This document shows positions 1 to 12,996 of a DNA stretch of 32,587 bases, piece by piece. This DNA comes from Croceibacterium segetis. GTDB taxonomy: Bacteria > Pseudomonadota > Alphaproteobacteria > Sphingomonadales > Sphingomonadaceae. The notes under the pieces were generated by a model. The model saw only the letters and a list, made by a program, of their open reading frames with translations, ran no database searches and was not told the origin of the DNA. A program made the position numbers and the translations under genes. The stretch is taken from contig NZ_JAANOZ010000023.1 in assembly GCF_011320115.1 (NCBI RefSeq), forward strand, positions 1 to 32,587. The letters run 5' to 3'. The stretch's first letter is position 1; the number at the start of each line of letters is the position of its first letter.

Positions 1-2191
<2,191 letters not shown>

Positions 2192-2327
2192 TGGTTTTCC
2201 TTCGTGAACCCGCCGGGCCATATTGCGCAGGCGGGGCCTCTGTTCCGGGGATACCGTCCCGGTCCGGTGCGGGGCCTTTTAGCCCCATGGCCCCTCCACC
2301 GAATTGTGAAGGATGACCGATAGCAAA
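2192..2327 (-). promoter_or_regulatory. pnp leader region with possible stem-loops
   Basis: About 135 bases separate the rpsO terminator hairpin from the pnp start. On the minus strand this leader can form a short GC stem (GGGGC, loop, GCCCC; 2271-2286) and another from CCGGG/CCCGG arms around 2246-2263. In enterobacteria the pnp leader folds into an RNase III-cleaved stem used for autoregulation. An equivalent here is only an inference from position and folding potential. No clear -35/-10 pair was identified. Confidence 0.3.
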
Positions 2328-2352
2328 AGGGCGACTCCGCTAGAGCCGCCCT
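2324..2352 (-). terminator. Rho-independent terminator after rpsO
   Basis: Ten bases after the rpsO stop, the minus-strand RNA can form a 10-bp stem. Arms are AGGGCGGCUC and GAGUCGCCCU, with one G-U pair and loop UAGCG, followed by UUUU. This is a classical intrinsic terminator or attenuator between rpsO and pnp. Confidence 0.8.
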
Positions 2353-2362
2353 CGCTAAACTC

Positions 2363-2632
2363 TTATTTCCGCAGGCCCAGCTTCTGGATCAGGGCGTTGT
2401 AGCGCTCGACATCGACCTTCTTGAGGTAGGCGAGCAGCGTACGGCGCTTGTTGACCATCATCAGCAGGCCGCGGCGCGAATGGTTGTCCTTGTGGTGGCC
2501 CTTGAAGTGCTCGGTCAGGTTGCGGATACGCTCGGTGAGGATCGCGACTTGGACTTCAGGGCTGCCCGTGTCGTTCTTGTCGCGGGCGTTGTCCTTGATG
2601 ATTTCCTGTTTCTTTTCGGCGGTGACCGACAT
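2363..2632 (-). CDS. rpsO: 30S ribosomal protein S15
   Basis: Primary 16S rRNA-binding protein of the small-subunit platform. The 89-aa length is exactly that of the family, and the sequence carries the conserved [16 protein letters not shown] and [14 protein letters not shown] segments and ends in IQKLGLRK. It starts four bases after the truB stop, so it is translated from the same transcript, and is followed by the hairpin terminator at 2324-2352. Confidence 0.98.
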   Translation of the reverse strand: MSVTAEKKQEIIKDNARDKNDTGSPEVQVAILTERIRNLTEHFKGHHKDNHSRRGLLMMVNKRRTLLAYLKKVDVERYNALIQKLGLRK

Positions 2633-2636
2633 TCTC

Positions 2637-3629
2637 TTACTCCGCGGTATCGGACAGATTGAAACCCCTGACGACCTTCGCCGTCCCCGATACGATTTCC
2701 ATCAAAGCCACCGGAACATTGCCGGCCTTGGCAAGGTAGAGCCCGTCGGGTTGGGGCATTCCGGAAAGGACCCGGCCCTGGCGGGCCGCCCGCGCGCTTT
2801 CCGGGTCGAGGGGGAGGGCCGGGATACCGTCCAGCCCCGCCTCTAACGGCAGGAGGTGGTCTTCAAGGCGCGCGCCCTGACCGATCGCATTCAGTTTGTC
2901 CAGCGAAATCGCTTGGTTTTCCGTGAACGGACCGGCCTTCGTGCGGCGCAGGAAGGTGACATGGCCGACCGTCCCCAACGCATGCGCGATGTCGCGCGCC
3001 AGACTGCGGATATAGGTACCCTTGGAGACATTTGCGACCAGCGTGACCGAATCCGCTAGCTCCAGCGGCGGTTGCGGATCGTAGCCGTCGGGCCTGCCGG
3101 CGGTGGTGGCGAAAGTCGAACGCAGCGAAGGGCGGTCGCCCGCATGAGCCATCTCGAGCGAGTGGATTGTGACCTGGCGCGGGTGGAGGTCGACGTTTTC
3201 GCCTTTCCGCGCGCGGTCGTAGGCGCGGCGGCCGCCGACCTTGAGCGCGGAATAAACCGGCGGGAGCTGTTCGATCTCGCCTGTGAAGTGCTCGAGCACC
3301 GCGGCCACCGCGGCGAGGGGCGGGCGGCGGTTGCTGGTGCGGACCACCTCGCCCTCGGCGTCGAGCGTGTCGGTCTCGCTGCCGAACTCGATGGTGAATT
3401 GGTAAATCTTGTCGCTGTCGAGCATTTGTCCGCAAAGCTTCGTCGCCTCCCCGAGAGCGATGGGCAGCACGCCTTCGGCCAGCGGATCGAGCGTGCCGCC
3501 ATGACCGACCTTGACCTTGCCGAAGCCCGCTTCGCGCAAGTTGCGCTTGACCGCCGCAACGGCCTGGGTCGAGCCGAGGCCGCGCGGCTTGTCGAGGATA
3601 ATCCAGCCGTTGGGCACGCGGTCAGGCAT
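2637..3629 (-). CDS. truB: tRNA pseudouridine(55) synthase TruB
   Basis: Makes pseudouridine-55 in the T-loop of tRNAs. The protein (330 aa from ATG 3629) has the N-terminal motif [18 protein letters not shown], the catalytic [17 protein letters not shown] (Asp in TLDPLA is the nucleophile) and the downstream YTIEFG-like and [12 protein letters not shown] motifs. An upstream in-frame codon at 3653 would add eight residues. ATG 3629 (MPDRVPNG) overlaps the stop of the DUF2239 gene by eight bases and fits the family start better. It is followed directly by rpsO. Confidence 0.96.
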   Translation of the reverse strand: MPDRVPNGWIILDKPRGLGSTQAVAAVKRNLREAGFGKVKVGHGGTLDPLAEGVLPIALGEATKLCGQMLDSDKIYQFTIEFGSETDTLDAEGEVVRTSNRRPPLAAVAAVLEHFTGEIEQLPPVYSALKVGGRRAYDRARKGENVDLHPRQVTIHSLEMAHAGDRPSLRSTFATTAGRPDGYDPQPPLELADSVTLVANVSKGTYIRSLARDIAHALGTVGHVTFLRRTKAGPFTENQAISLDKLNAIGQGARLEDHLLPLEAGLDGIPALPLDPESARAARQGRVLSGMPQPDGLYLAKAGNVPVALMEIVSGTAKVVRGFNLSDTAE

Positions 3630-4128
3630 CCGGCCAGGCGAGCGCGCGGCCATGGTCGCGGATCGCCGGCGGCCAGTCGTGCGCGAAGTGCTCGTAGCCG
3701 AGGCGATTTCCCTTGTAGAGCTCGCGCACGGCTTCCTCGAAAAGCGGCAGGTCGCCGGCCATCACGCTGAGGAAGCGATAGGCGGCGTCGAAGCACTCCC
3801 GTTGCGAGCGCCCCTCGCGCATGGCCGTCTCGACCAACCGGCGCAAGGTCGCCGATGCGCCACCGCTTTGGGTGGCGAGCCATTGCCAATGGCGCGGCAG
3901 CAGCGTCACCTCCTTGGCCTCGACACCGAGTGCGGGGCGGCCCCGCGGGCGTGGTGCGGGGGCCGCTTCGGCGCGCAAGTCCAGATCGAGTTGGCGGCCG
4001 CTTTCGTCGTCGAAGGCAAGCAAGTCCGAGCTGCGGGCGAGCGGTTCCAACGCGCGCATTGCCGGCGCGACTTCGTCGGGCCGGCCGCGCGCGAGGACTT
4101 CGTTCTTGAGAAATACGGTGATCGTCAT
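3622..4128 (-). CDS. DUF2239-family protein of unknown function
   Basis: A 168-aa cytoplasmic protein. The segment RGRPALGVEAKEVTLLPRHW followed by QWLATQSGGASATLRRLVE is what I recognise as the DUF2239 signature, with a preceding basic, proline-rich linker. The family's role is not known to me. ATG 4128 (MTITVFLK) has GGAGG eight bases upstream; a TTG at 4140 in the same frame is less likely. The gene overlaps truB by eight bases. Its upstream gap (4129-4192) carries an inverted repeat, so it may be separately regulated although it lies inside a housekeeping operon. Confidence 0.65.
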   Translation of the reverse strand: MTITVFLKNEVLARGRPDEVAPAMRALEPLARSSDLLAFDDESGRQLDLDLRAEAAPAPRPRGRPALGVEAKEVTLLPRHWQWLATQSGGASATLRRLVETAMREGRSQRECFDAAYRFLSVMAGDLPLFEEAVRELYKGNRLGYEHFAHDWPPAIRDHGRALAWPDA

Positions 4129-4155
4129 TGCCGCCTCCAACGAAGCGCGCCTTAT

Positions 4156-4190
4156 TTACCCGGATATAAAAAGTCAATATACCGGGGTAA
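4156..4190. promoter_or_regulatory. Inverted repeat, candidate operator upstream of the DUF2239 gene
   Basis: Arms TTACCCGGATATA (4156-4168) and TATACCGGGGTAA (4178-4190) are near-perfect inverted repeats with a 9-bp spacer, in an unusually AT-rich 64-bp gap. The size and symmetry suit a dimeric transcription factor. On the minus strand TTGACT is present inside the site, a possible -35 element. No factor can be named. Confidence 0.45.
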
Positions 4191-4192
4191 AA

Positions 4193-4873
4193 TTATCCCG
4201 CGACCCAGGCGACTACCGCGTCGAAACGTCCGAGCATCCACTCGACCGGCGGACCGATCAGGTGGTCGAGGATGCCACTCGTCGGGCCATACCAGCTCAG
4301 CGCGACGAGGATGAAGAACAGCACCATGCCGACGCCGCGCAGATTGCCATAGGCTGCGGCCCAGCTTCGCGGCAGGACGCCTTCGACGATGTGCGAGCCG
4401 TCAAAGGGCGGGATCGGCAGCAGGTTGAAGAACGCCACGAAGACGTTGATCGCTACGAAATAGGTGAATGCGAGGACGGCGAATCCGCCAAGGCTCGCAT
4501 CGGCAGGGGCGCCGCCGCGCACCAGCAGGCCGATGGCGAGCGCGCCGAGCGTGGCCATAACGAGGTTGGTCAGCGGCCCCGCGGCAGCCACCGCCATCAT
4601 TCCGAAACGCGGATTTCTGAGGCGTTGCTGGACCACCGGAACCGGTTTGGCCCAGCCGAATATCGGCGCTCCGGCGAGCGCCAGCAGGCCAGGCAAGATC
4701 AGCGTGCCGAACGGATCCACGTGGCGAATGGGATTGAGGCTCAGCCGGCGCCGCTCCTTGGCCGTCGGGTCACCGAGCGCGAGGGCGGTCCACCCGTGCG
4801 CGACCTCGTGAAACACGATCGCGAAAACCAGCGCCGGCACGAGAGCCGCGATGTTCAAGAGGGTTCCGTCCAT
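4193..4873 (-). CDS. Site-2-protease-like M50 membrane metalloprotease
   Basis: Membrane-embedded zinc protease of the M50 (S2P/rhomboid-independent) type. The 226-aa protein has the zinc motif HEVAH (H22, E23, H26) in the first membrane segment and the second signature NLLPIPPFDG (150-159, third zinc ligand D158). About five or six hydrophobic segments are visible and there is no PDZ domain, so it belongs to the short subfamily rather than RseP. It begins 24 bases after the thymidine kinase stop. Substrate unknown; the operon context suggests steady expression. Confidence 0.88.
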   Translation of the reverse strand: MDGTLLNIAALVPALVFAIVFHEVAHGWTALALGDPTAKERRRLSLNPIRHVDPFGTLILPGLLALAGAPIFGWAKPVPVVQQRLRNPRFGMMAVAAAGPLTNLVMATLGALAIGLLVRGGAPADASLGGFAVLAFTYFVAINVFVAFFNLLPIPPFDGSHIVEGVLPRSWAAAYGNLRGVGMVLFFILVALSWYGPTSGILDHLIGPPVEWMLGRFDAVVAWVAG

Positions 4874-4897
4874 CTTGGCTAGATAGGGGGTGCGAAG

Positions 4898-5476
4898 TCA
4901 GCGCGCCAGCGCTGCACGGAAATGCTTGCGGCACAGCGCGACGTAGCGATCGTTGCCGCCGATCTCGGTCTGCGCGCCATGGGCGACCGCAGCGCCGCTT
5001 TCGTCGACGCGCAGGTTCATCGTGGCCTTGCGGCCGCAGTGGCACACCGCCTTCAGCTCGACGAGGGCGTCGGCGATGCCGAGCAGGACCGCCGAACCCG
5101 CGAACAGCTCGCCCCGAAAATCGGTCCTCAGGCCATAGCACAGCACCGGGATGCCGGCCTCGTCGGCCAGACGCGCGCATTGCCAGGCTTGTTCGGGCGA
5201 GAGGAACTGCGCTTCGTCGATCAGTACGCAGGCGAGCGGACTGGCAGTGTGCGCGGCGGTTACCTCGGCCCACAAGTCGGTGGCGCCGTCGAACAAATGT
5301 GCATTGGCCTCCAGCCCGATCCGACTGGCGATCGGATGCCCTTGCGAACGGTTGTCGAGCGCCGCGGTCCACAACATCGTCGCCATACCGCGTTCGCGGT
5401 AGTTGAAGTCGGCCTGCAGCAGGTTGGTCGACTTCCCCGCATTCATGCTCGCGTAGTAGAAATAGAGCTTGGCCAC
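4898..5476 (-). CDS. tdk: Thymidine kinase
   Basis: Salvage enzyme phosphorylating thymidine to dTMP. The 192-aa type II enzyme has the P-loop SMNAGKST (10-17), the LIDEAQFL Walker-B/catalytic segment, the YGLRTDFRGELF lasso-adjacent motif and zinc-ligand cysteines in CHCGRKA and near the C-terminus (LCRKHF). The start codon is GTG at 5476, four bases after the rbfA stop. Its presence between rbfA and truB is unusual for the ribosome-maturation operon; see findings. Confidence 0.95.
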   Translation of the reverse strand: MAKLYFYYASMNAGKSTNLLQADFNYRERGMATMLWTAALDNRSQGHPIASRIGLEANAHLFDGATDLWAEVTAAHTASPLACVLIDEAQFLSPEQAWQCARLADEAGIPVLCYGLRTDFRGELFAGSAVLLGIADALVELKAVCHCGRKATMNLRVDESGAAVAHGAQTEIGGNDRYVALCRKHFRAALAR

Positions 5477-5480
5477 GGGC

Positions 5481-5876
5481 TCAGTCGTCGCCGAGGTCGC
5501 GGGCGACCTTGGGGTCGCTGAGCAGCTTTTCGATGCGCTCGGCTTCCTCGAAGCTCTCGTCCGGCTTGAACTGCAGTTTCGGTGCGAACTTGAGGCCGAG
5601 GCGCTTGGCGACCTCGCGCTGGAAGAACGCGGTGTTGGTGCGCAGCGCCTTCAGCACCACATCCTCGTCGAGCCCGAGCAGCGGTTTCACATAGGCGGCG
5701 GCGTTCCTCAGGTCGGGAGTCATGCGCACCTCGGTCACACTGACCGCGTGCGCGGTCAATGTGTCGTCGTGTACCTCGCCGCGCGCGAGCAGCTCCGAGA
5801 GGATATGCCGCACGCGTTCGCCGACTTTGAGCACGCGCACGGACTGCTGTTCGGGTGTCGAAGTGGCGCGAACCAT
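5481..5876 (-). CDS. rbfA: 30S ribosome-binding factor RbfA
   Basis: Late 30S-maturation and cold-shock factor binding near helix 1 of 16S rRNA. The 131-aa protein has the family pattern [18 protein letters not shown] at the N-terminus, [17 protein letters not shown] in the KH-like core and the C-terminal [21 protein letters not shown] 5876 overlaps the DUF1697 stop as TGATG, a coupled-translation junction. A TTG one codon upstream is in frame but unnecessary. Confidence 0.96.
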   Translation of the reverse strand: MVRATSTPEQQSVRVLKVGERVRHILSELLARGEVHDDTLTAHAVSVTEVRMTPDLRNAAAYVKPLLGLDEDVVLKALRTNTAFFQREVAKRLGLKFAPKLQFKPDESFEEAERIEKLLSDPKVARDLGDD

Positions 5877-6406
5877 CAAATGCTGCCCATCTTGTCGAGA
5901 ATGCGCTGCAGCGAGCGGACGTTGCGCGCGGTTCCGCGCAGCCTGAGCTTGCGCATAGCCTGCCCCAGCTTGGAATCCGCCACGCCTTCGTGGAAGTCGA
6001 CGAAGTATTCCAGCGTTCCCGGGGCGACCCGCTCGGGGCCTTCATAGCCGGCAACGAACTCGGCGAACGCCACCGGGTCAAGCGGCTGCTGCAGGAATAC
6101 CGTGTGCACGAACTTGTCCTCGTTCTCGCCGGTAAAGGGATTGTGGGCGATCGCCGCCGCCAGCTCGTCGCGGCTGCGCACAGCGGCGAAAGTGTCGATC
6201 CCGAAGCGGTCCTTGACGACGTAGGCGATCTTCTCGGCGAGGCCGTCGGTCGGGCGCTCGTCGTGCGAGAACAGCACGTTGCCGCTGGCGACGACGGTCT
6301 CCACGTCCGCGAAGTCCTCGCGCTCGAGCGCCTCGCGCAGCTCGGCCATCTTCAGCCGGTTGCCGCCGACATTGATCGAACCGAGCAGGGCGACGTAGCG
6401 CTGCAT
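5876..6406 (-). CDS. DUF1697 family protein
   Basis: A 176-aa cytoplasmic protein beginning [20 protein letters not shown] and containing [16 protein letters not shown], which together are typical of DUF1697 proteins, including the RYVALLRxINVGG start. Function unknown. It sits three bases after the infB stop and overlaps rbfA by one base, so it is inserted into the infB-rbfA pair that is adjacent in most bacteria. Confidence 0.85.
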   Translation of the reverse strand: MQRYVALLGSINVGGNRLKMAELREALEREDFADVETVVASGNVLFSHDERPTDGLAEKIAYVVKDRFGIDTFAAVRSRDELAAAIAHNPFTGENEDKFVHTVFLQQPLDPVAFAEFVAGYEGPERVAPGTLEYFVDFHEGVADSKLGQAMRKLRLRGTARNVRSLQRILDKMGSI

Positions 6407-6409
6407 CCC

Positions 6410-8932
<2,523 letters not shown>

Positions 8933-8949
8933 ATGCGTTCAACAGTCCT

Positions 8950-9684
8950 TCAAATCAGTTCATCGGCTTCGCGAGCGGCGATTGCCGTTCGTTCGCCCCA
9001 TCCGTCGGCCGCCTCGGCGGCGCCCAAAAAGGTCAGCAGGCGCTTCAGCGGGGCCGCAACCCGCTCCGCCGACTTCGCGTCGGCCAGCGCCAGATGGACG
9101 ACATTGTCGCGGCCCAATGCCACAGACAGTGCCGCGCGGTCCAGTGGCAGGCGGATGCCGGAAAGGCCAGACCCTTCCGCATCCTGTCCCACTCGCCAGG
9201 CCTGGTCGAGCTTGCGTGAGCCGTCCTCGCTCGCGTCGGCGGCGTGGTAGAGCGCGGCGACGGTGCCGGCGCGGGCCTCGCCGGCGATGCGATCCGAGCC
9301 CAAGATAAGCAGTCCGGCGCGCATTTCGAGCCCCAGACGATCGAGGAAAGCCTTGCGCAGCGCGCTTTCGATCAGGTCGGGCAGTTCGTTTGCGATCCGC
9401 AGCGGGGCGCCCTTGAACGCCCGCGCGAGCGCGCCCTTGAGCTTGCCGTTGGCGAGCGCCGCGGAGAGTTCGGCCTTGCCGACGCCGATCCAGGCGCCAC
9501 GTCCGGGCGCGCGGGCGAGGGCGTCGGGCAGCACATCCCCGTCGGGCGAGATCGCCAGGCGCACGAGTTCGTCGCGCGCGGCGATCCGCCCGGTCAGAAT
9601 GCAACGCCGCTCGGGCCCGTCACCGGGTCCGCCCGCGCCGGCGGTGTCAGGGACCCTTAGCGGATCATTGCGAGGATTCCGCAT
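8950..9684 (-). CDS. YlxR-type RNA-binding protein (DUF448) with L7Ae-like C-terminal domain
   Basis: A 244-aa protein encoded between nusA and infB, the conserved position of ylxR. The N-terminal part has ERRCILTGRIAARDELVRLA and GRGAWI, the DUF448/YlxR fold. The C-terminal half (about 95-200: ANGKLKGALARAF, LGLEMRAGLLILGSDRI, RDNVVHLALADA) resembles an L7Ae/YlxQ-like RNA-binding domain, a fusion usual in alphaproteobacteria. The gene overlaps nusA by 20 bases. The role in transcription-translation coupling is inferred from context. Confidence 0.88.
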   Translation of the reverse strand: MRNPRNDPLRVPDTAGAGGPGDGPERRCILTGRIAARDELVRLAISPDGDVLPDALARAPGRGAWIGVGKAELSAALANGKLKGALARAFKGAPLRIANELPDLIESALRKAFLDRLGLEMRAGLLILGSDRIAGEARAGTVAALYHAADASEDGSRKLDQAWRVGQDAEGSGLSGIRLPLDRAALSVALGRDNVVHLALADAKSAERVAAPLKRLLTFLGAAEAADGWGERTAIAAREADELI

Positions 9685-11332
9685 CGGCGGCCTCCTCTGT
9701 TGCGGGCGCTTCGGCCGCGGCCGGAGCCGCTTGCTCGTCCTCGAACCAGTGCGCGCGGGCGGCCATGATGATTTCGTTGCCCTGCTCTTCGCTCAAACCG
9801 TACTCGCCGAGCACGCCGCCCTTGTCTTCCGGACGCGGGCGATCGCGGCGCATCGGCGGGCCATCGGCGGCGGCGGGCTGGCGGCGGCGCGGGGCCTCGC
9901 GCTTCTTGGCGATCAGTTCGTCGGTCGCGAGATCGGCGAGATCGTCCAGCGTCTTGATGCCGGCCTTGCCGAGCGTGACCAGCATCTGCTCGGTCAGGTG
10001 CGGAATTTCGGCCAAGACATCCTCGACGCCGAGGGCTTGCCGCTCGCCACGGTAAGCTTCCTCGCGCTTGGCGAGCGCTTCCTTGGCGCGTTCCTGCAAC
10101 TCTTCGGCCAGCTCGTCGTCGAAGCCTTCGATCGCCGCCAACTCCGCGCTGTCGACGTAGGCGACTTCCTCGAGCTCGGCGAAGCCTTCCGCGACGAGCA
10201 ACTGGCTGAGCGTCTCGTCGACGTCGAGCTCTTCCTCGAACATCTTCGAACGCTCGGAGAACTCGCGCTGGCGCTTCTCCGAGGCTTCTTCCTCGGTCAT
10301 GATGTCGATCTGGCTCTCGGTCAGCTGGCTGGCGAGGCGCACGTTTTGTCCGCGGCGGCCAATCGCCAGCGAAAGCTGATCGTCCGGCACCACCACCTCG
10401 ATGCGGCTTTCCTCTTCGTCGAGGACCACGCGGCTAACTGTCGCCGGCTGCAGCGCGTTGACGACGAACGTTGCGGTGTCTTCGCTCCACGGAATGATGT
10501 CGATCTTCTCGCCCTGCAGTTCCTGCACCACCGCCTGGACGCGGCTGCCCTTCATGCCGACGCAAGCGCCGACCGGGTCGATCGAGCTGTCGCGGCTGAT
10601 CACCCCGATCTTGGCCCGGCTGCCCGGGTCGCGCGCGGCCGCCTTGATCTCGATGATACCGTCGTAAATCTCCGGCACTTCCTGGGCGAACAGCTTCTTC
10701 ATGAACTCGGGATGGGCGCGGCTGAGGAAGATCTGTGGCCCGCGGTTGTTGCGCTCGACCTTCATGATCAGCGCGCGGACACGCTCGCCGACGCGGGCGG
10801 CCTCGCGGGGGATCTGCTGGTCGCGGCGGATCACGCCTTCGGCACGGCCGAGGTTGACGATAACGTGGCCGAATTCGACCGACTTGATCACCCCGGTAAT
10901 CACTTCGCCGGCGCGGTCCTTGAATTCTTCGAACTGGCGCTCGCGCTCGGCATCGCGGACCTTCTGGAAGATCACCTGCTTGGCGCTCTGCGCGTCGATG
11001 CGGCCGAGATCTACCGGGGGCAGCGGATCGACGATGAAATCGCCGATCTTGGCGCCCGGCTGCAGCTTCTCGGCCTGCTTGAGGTCGACCTGCTTGAAGT
11101 AGTCCTCGACTTCCTCGACCACCTCGACGACGCGCCACAGGCGCAGGTCGCCCGTCAGCGGGTCGAGCTTGGCGCGGATGTCGTTCTCGGCGCCGTAGCG
11201 GCTGCGCGCGGACTTCTGGATCGCTTCTTCCATCGCCTCGATGACGATCGCCTTGTCGATCATCTTCTCGGTGGCGACGGAGGTCGCGATCGCAAGCAGC
11301 TCGGCCTTGTTGGCGGAAATCGGACTGGCCAT
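9665..11332 (-). CDS. nusA: Transcription termination/antitermination factor NusA
   Basis: RNA polymerase-associated factor for pausing, termination and antitermination. The 555-aa protein begins with the NusA N-terminal domain (KAELLAIATSVATEKMIDK), followed by S1 (VITGVIKSVEFGHVIVNLGR) and two KH domains (DPVGACVGMKGSRVQAVVQE; LAIGRRGQNVRLASQL). C-terminal acidic helix-hairpin-helix repeats come next, then a Lys/Arg/Pro-rich tail. It overlaps the rimP stop by one base. Length is slightly above E. coli (495 aa), as in other alphaproteobacteria. Confidence 0.97.
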   Translation of the reverse strand: MASPISANKAELLAIATSVATEKMIDKAIVIEAMEEAIQKSARSRYGAENDIRAKLDPLTGDLRLWRVVEVVEEVEDYFKQVDLKQAEKLQPGAKIGDFIVDPLPPVDLGRIDAQSAKQVIFQKVRDAERERQFEEFKDRAGEVITGVIKSVEFGHVIVNLGRAEGVIRRDQQIPREAARVGERVRALIMKVERNNRGPQIFLSRAHPEFMKKLFAQEVPEIYDGIIEIKAAARDPGSRAKIGVISRDSSIDPVGACVGMKGSRVQAVVQELQGEKIDIIPWSEDTATFVVNALQPATVSRVVLDEEESRIEVVVPDDQLSLAIGRRGQNVRLASQLTESQIDIMTEEEASEKRQREFSERSKMFEEELDVDETLSQLLVAEGFAELEEVAYVDSAELAAIEGFDDELAEELQERAKEALAKREEAYRGERQALGVEDVLAEIPHLTEQMLVTLGKAGIKTLDDLADLATDELIAKKREAPRRRQPAAADGPPMRRDRPRPEDKGGVLGEYGLSEEQGNEIIMAARAHWFEDEQAAPAAAEAPATEEAADAESSQ

Positions 11333-11904
11333 CAGTCTTGGACCTTTTCTTCTTCGGTGAATTCTTCGATTTGCTCCGCGCCACTCATGTCGAGCGGCTT
11401 GGTCGCGGCGATCAGCTTGTCAGTCAGGACCAGCTTGGCCGTGCGAATCTGCTCCAACGGTACCGCAATACGGCCGTGCTTGCGATCCTCGACCTGCACC
11501 TGGCCGTCCTCGACGCCGAGCAATTCGCCGCGCAACTTGCGGTGATCGCTCACCGGCTCGTTCAGCGAGATGTTGACGTCGTGGCCCGCCCAGTTGGCGA
11601 AATCCTTCGGGCGGGTCAGCGGCCGGTCGATACCGGGGCTGCTGACCTCGAGCTGGTAGGTGCCTTGGACCAGTTCCTCGCCGCCGTCCTCGATCGCGTC
11701 GATCGCGTCGGAGATGCGGCGCGAAAGCGCCATGCATTGGTCGACTACCAGCTGCCCGGTTGCCGGGTCTTCCGCCATGACCTGCAGCGTGCGTTCGCCA
11801 TCGCCTTCGGGACCGCTGTCGAACATCTTCACGCGCACGAGTTCGAAACCGAGAGCCTTGGCTTCGGGTTCGATCACTTCGGTCAGGCGCGCGATGTCGG
11901 CCAT
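11332..11904 (-). CDS. rimP: Ribosome maturation factor RimP
   Basis: 30S-assembly factor encoded directly upstream of nusA in most bacteria. From ATG 11904 the protein is 190 aa: MADIARLTEVIEPEAKALGF, then ELVRVKMF and LEVSSPGIDRPLTRPKDFAN, the family's most conserved segment. The reading frame stays open to 12300, but the upstream part has no recognisable domain and the RimP fold begins at MADIARL, so the short start was chosen. The Shine-Dalgarno match (GAAAGA) is weak. Confidence 0.95.
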   Translation of the reverse strand: MADIARLTEVIEPEAKALGFELVRVKMFDSGPEGDGERTLQVMAEDPATGQLVVDQCMALSRRISDAIDAIEDGGEELVQGTYQLEVSSPGIDRPLTRPKDFANWAGHDVNISLNEPVSDHRKLRGELLGVEDGQVQVEDRKHGRIAVPLEQIRTAKLVLTDKLIAATKPLDMSGAEQIEEFTEEEKVQD

Positions 11905-12038
11905 AGGGTCTTTCGTTCGGTTGACAGTTGGAAACGGGGTTCGGGCCGGCCCCCGGAGGCGCCAGCACCAGACTTTGTTACCAATGTCGGGATGACGGCC
12001 AGATAGGCGCGGGTGCGCCGCTTTGCAACCGGATTCGG
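11905..12038 (-). promoter_or_regulatory. Intergenic leader of the rimP-nusA operon
   Basis: This 134-bp gap between sufE and rimP is the largest in the upstream part of the operon and is the natural place for a rimP promoter. I found no confident -35/-10 pair on the minus strand, so this is a positional call only. Confidence 0.25.
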
Positions 12039-12452
12039 CTAGCCTTGTTCGGCTGCCAGCCGCGCCGCCGTCTGCTTCACCAGCGCGATCATGTTGGGCA
12101 CCCCTTGGGTACGGTTCGAGCTCAGCTGGTTCTTGAGATCGAATGGTTCGAGCGCGGCGGCGATGTCGGTTCCAGCCACCTCGGCGGCGGGTTTGTCCTG
12201 CACCGCGGAGAGCACCAGCGCGACGATGCCCTTGGTGATCGCGGCGTTGCTGTCGGCGAGGAAGTGCAGCCGGCCCTCTTCGACTATCGGATAGACCCAC
12301 ACCTTCGCCGAGCAGCCGCGCACCAGCGTGGCGTCGGTCTTGAGCGCCTCGGGCATCGGATCGAGCTCGCGCCCGAGTTCGATCAGCAGGCGATAGCGTT
12401 CATCGGCGTCGAGAAATTCGTACTCTTCGCGAATGTCGTCGAGGCTGCGCAT
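12039..12452 (-). CDS. sufE: SufE-family cysteine desulfurase-activating protein
   Basis: Sulfur acceptor that takes persulfide from SufS during Fe-S cluster assembly. The 137-aa length and motif LVRGCSAKVW with the acceptor cysteine C47 are diagnostic, as are the following DSNAAITKGIVALVL and the C-terminal LSSNRTQGVPNMI. No other suf gene is nearby. It lies 24 bases downstream of the last gene of the PspB-like array with no visible terminator, so read-through from the psp operon is possible. Confidence 0.92.
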   Translation of the reverse strand: MRSLDDIREEYEFLDADERYRLLIELGRELDPMPEALKTDATLVRGCSAKVWVYPIVEEGRLHFLADSNAAITKGIVALVLSAVQDKPAAEVAGTDIAAALEPFDLKNQLSSNRTQGVPNMIALVKQTAARLAAEQG

Positions 12453-12476
12453 CCGCGCGCCTCTATCAACGACAGC

Positions 12477-12716
12477 TTACAAGTCCACCCCGCTGGCGAT
12501 GGCTTCGAGCTTGCGGATCCGCTCCTTGAGGTCGGCGATCTCGATCCGCGCTGCGCCTTCACTCGCGCCGCCCTCGATCTCGCGTTGCGGCCGGGCCACT
12601 TGCAGCTCGCGGTCCTTGAGCGCGAGCCAGCCCTGCCAGCCCTTGAGAGCGGTGGCGGCGAGCACGAGCAGCCCCATGAGGGCGCTGGCGGCGATAAGCA
12701 GGTCCTGGGTCAACAT
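12477..12716 (-). CDS. PspB-like small membrane coiled-coil protein (array member 9, short)
   Basis: A 79-aa protein: membrane segment at about 7-25 (LIAASALMGLLVLAATAL), a basic stretch, then a charged helix ending RIEIADLKERIRKLEAIASG. The RIRKLEAI part matches the start of the array motif (RVRVLERI), but the protein stops five residues later and lacks the TDxG...IExLRD end shared by the other eight. It starts 19 bases after member 8 with AAAGGAA upstream. Function unknown; probably a membrane-anchored partner in the Psp system, based on family resemblance and operon position. Confidence 0.75.
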   Translation of the reverse strand: MLTQDLLIAASALMGLLVLAATALKGWQGWLALKDRELQVARPQREIEGGASEGAARIEIADLKERIRKLEAIASGVDL

Positions 12717-12735
12717 GATCCGGTTCCTTTCGAAA

Positions 12736-12996
12736 TTACTGGTCGCGCAGCTTTTCGATTTCGTCGGAAAGCAGGCGCGTGTCGCGTCCGTCGGTGGCGA
12801 TGCGCTCGAGCACCTTGACCCGCTCGCGCAATTCCTGAACTTCGCGCTCGAGTTCGGCCTCGCGGCCCGTGCCGAGCTGGTGAATCTTGCCCTTCTCGTC
12901 TTCGTACGCGCCGATCTTGGCGAGATGCTTCGAGCGCCAGGCGCTGTAGATCATGCCGGCGACGCTGATGACGAGGATGAACTCCCAAAGGTTCAT
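12736..12996 (-). CDS. PspB-like small membrane coiled-coil protein (array member 8)
   Basis: An 86-aa protein, MNLWEFILVISVAGMIYSAW (membrane segment about 3-19), a basic stop-transfer stretch, then a coiled coil (AELEREVQELRERVKVLERI) and an IEKLRD-type end. The motif has a small insertion after ATD compared with other members. The frame is open upstream to 13251, but ATG 12996 overlaps the previous stop as ATGA and gives a protein colinear with its paralogues. No enzyme domain is visible. Confidence 0.82.
   Translation of the reverse strand: MNLWEFILVISVAGMIYSAWRSKHLAKIGAYEDEKGKIHQLGTGREAELEREVQELRERVKVLERIATDGRDTRLLSDEIEKLRDQ

Noticed and set aside
9263-11545. 760-codon plus-strand frame opposite nusA
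   Set aside because: NusA on the minus strand is unambiguous, and the plus frame has no start signal or domain.
11921-11926. TTGACA as a possible -35 box near rimP
   Set aside because: It is on the plus strand, opposite to all genes here, and has no -10 partner at 16-18 bp.
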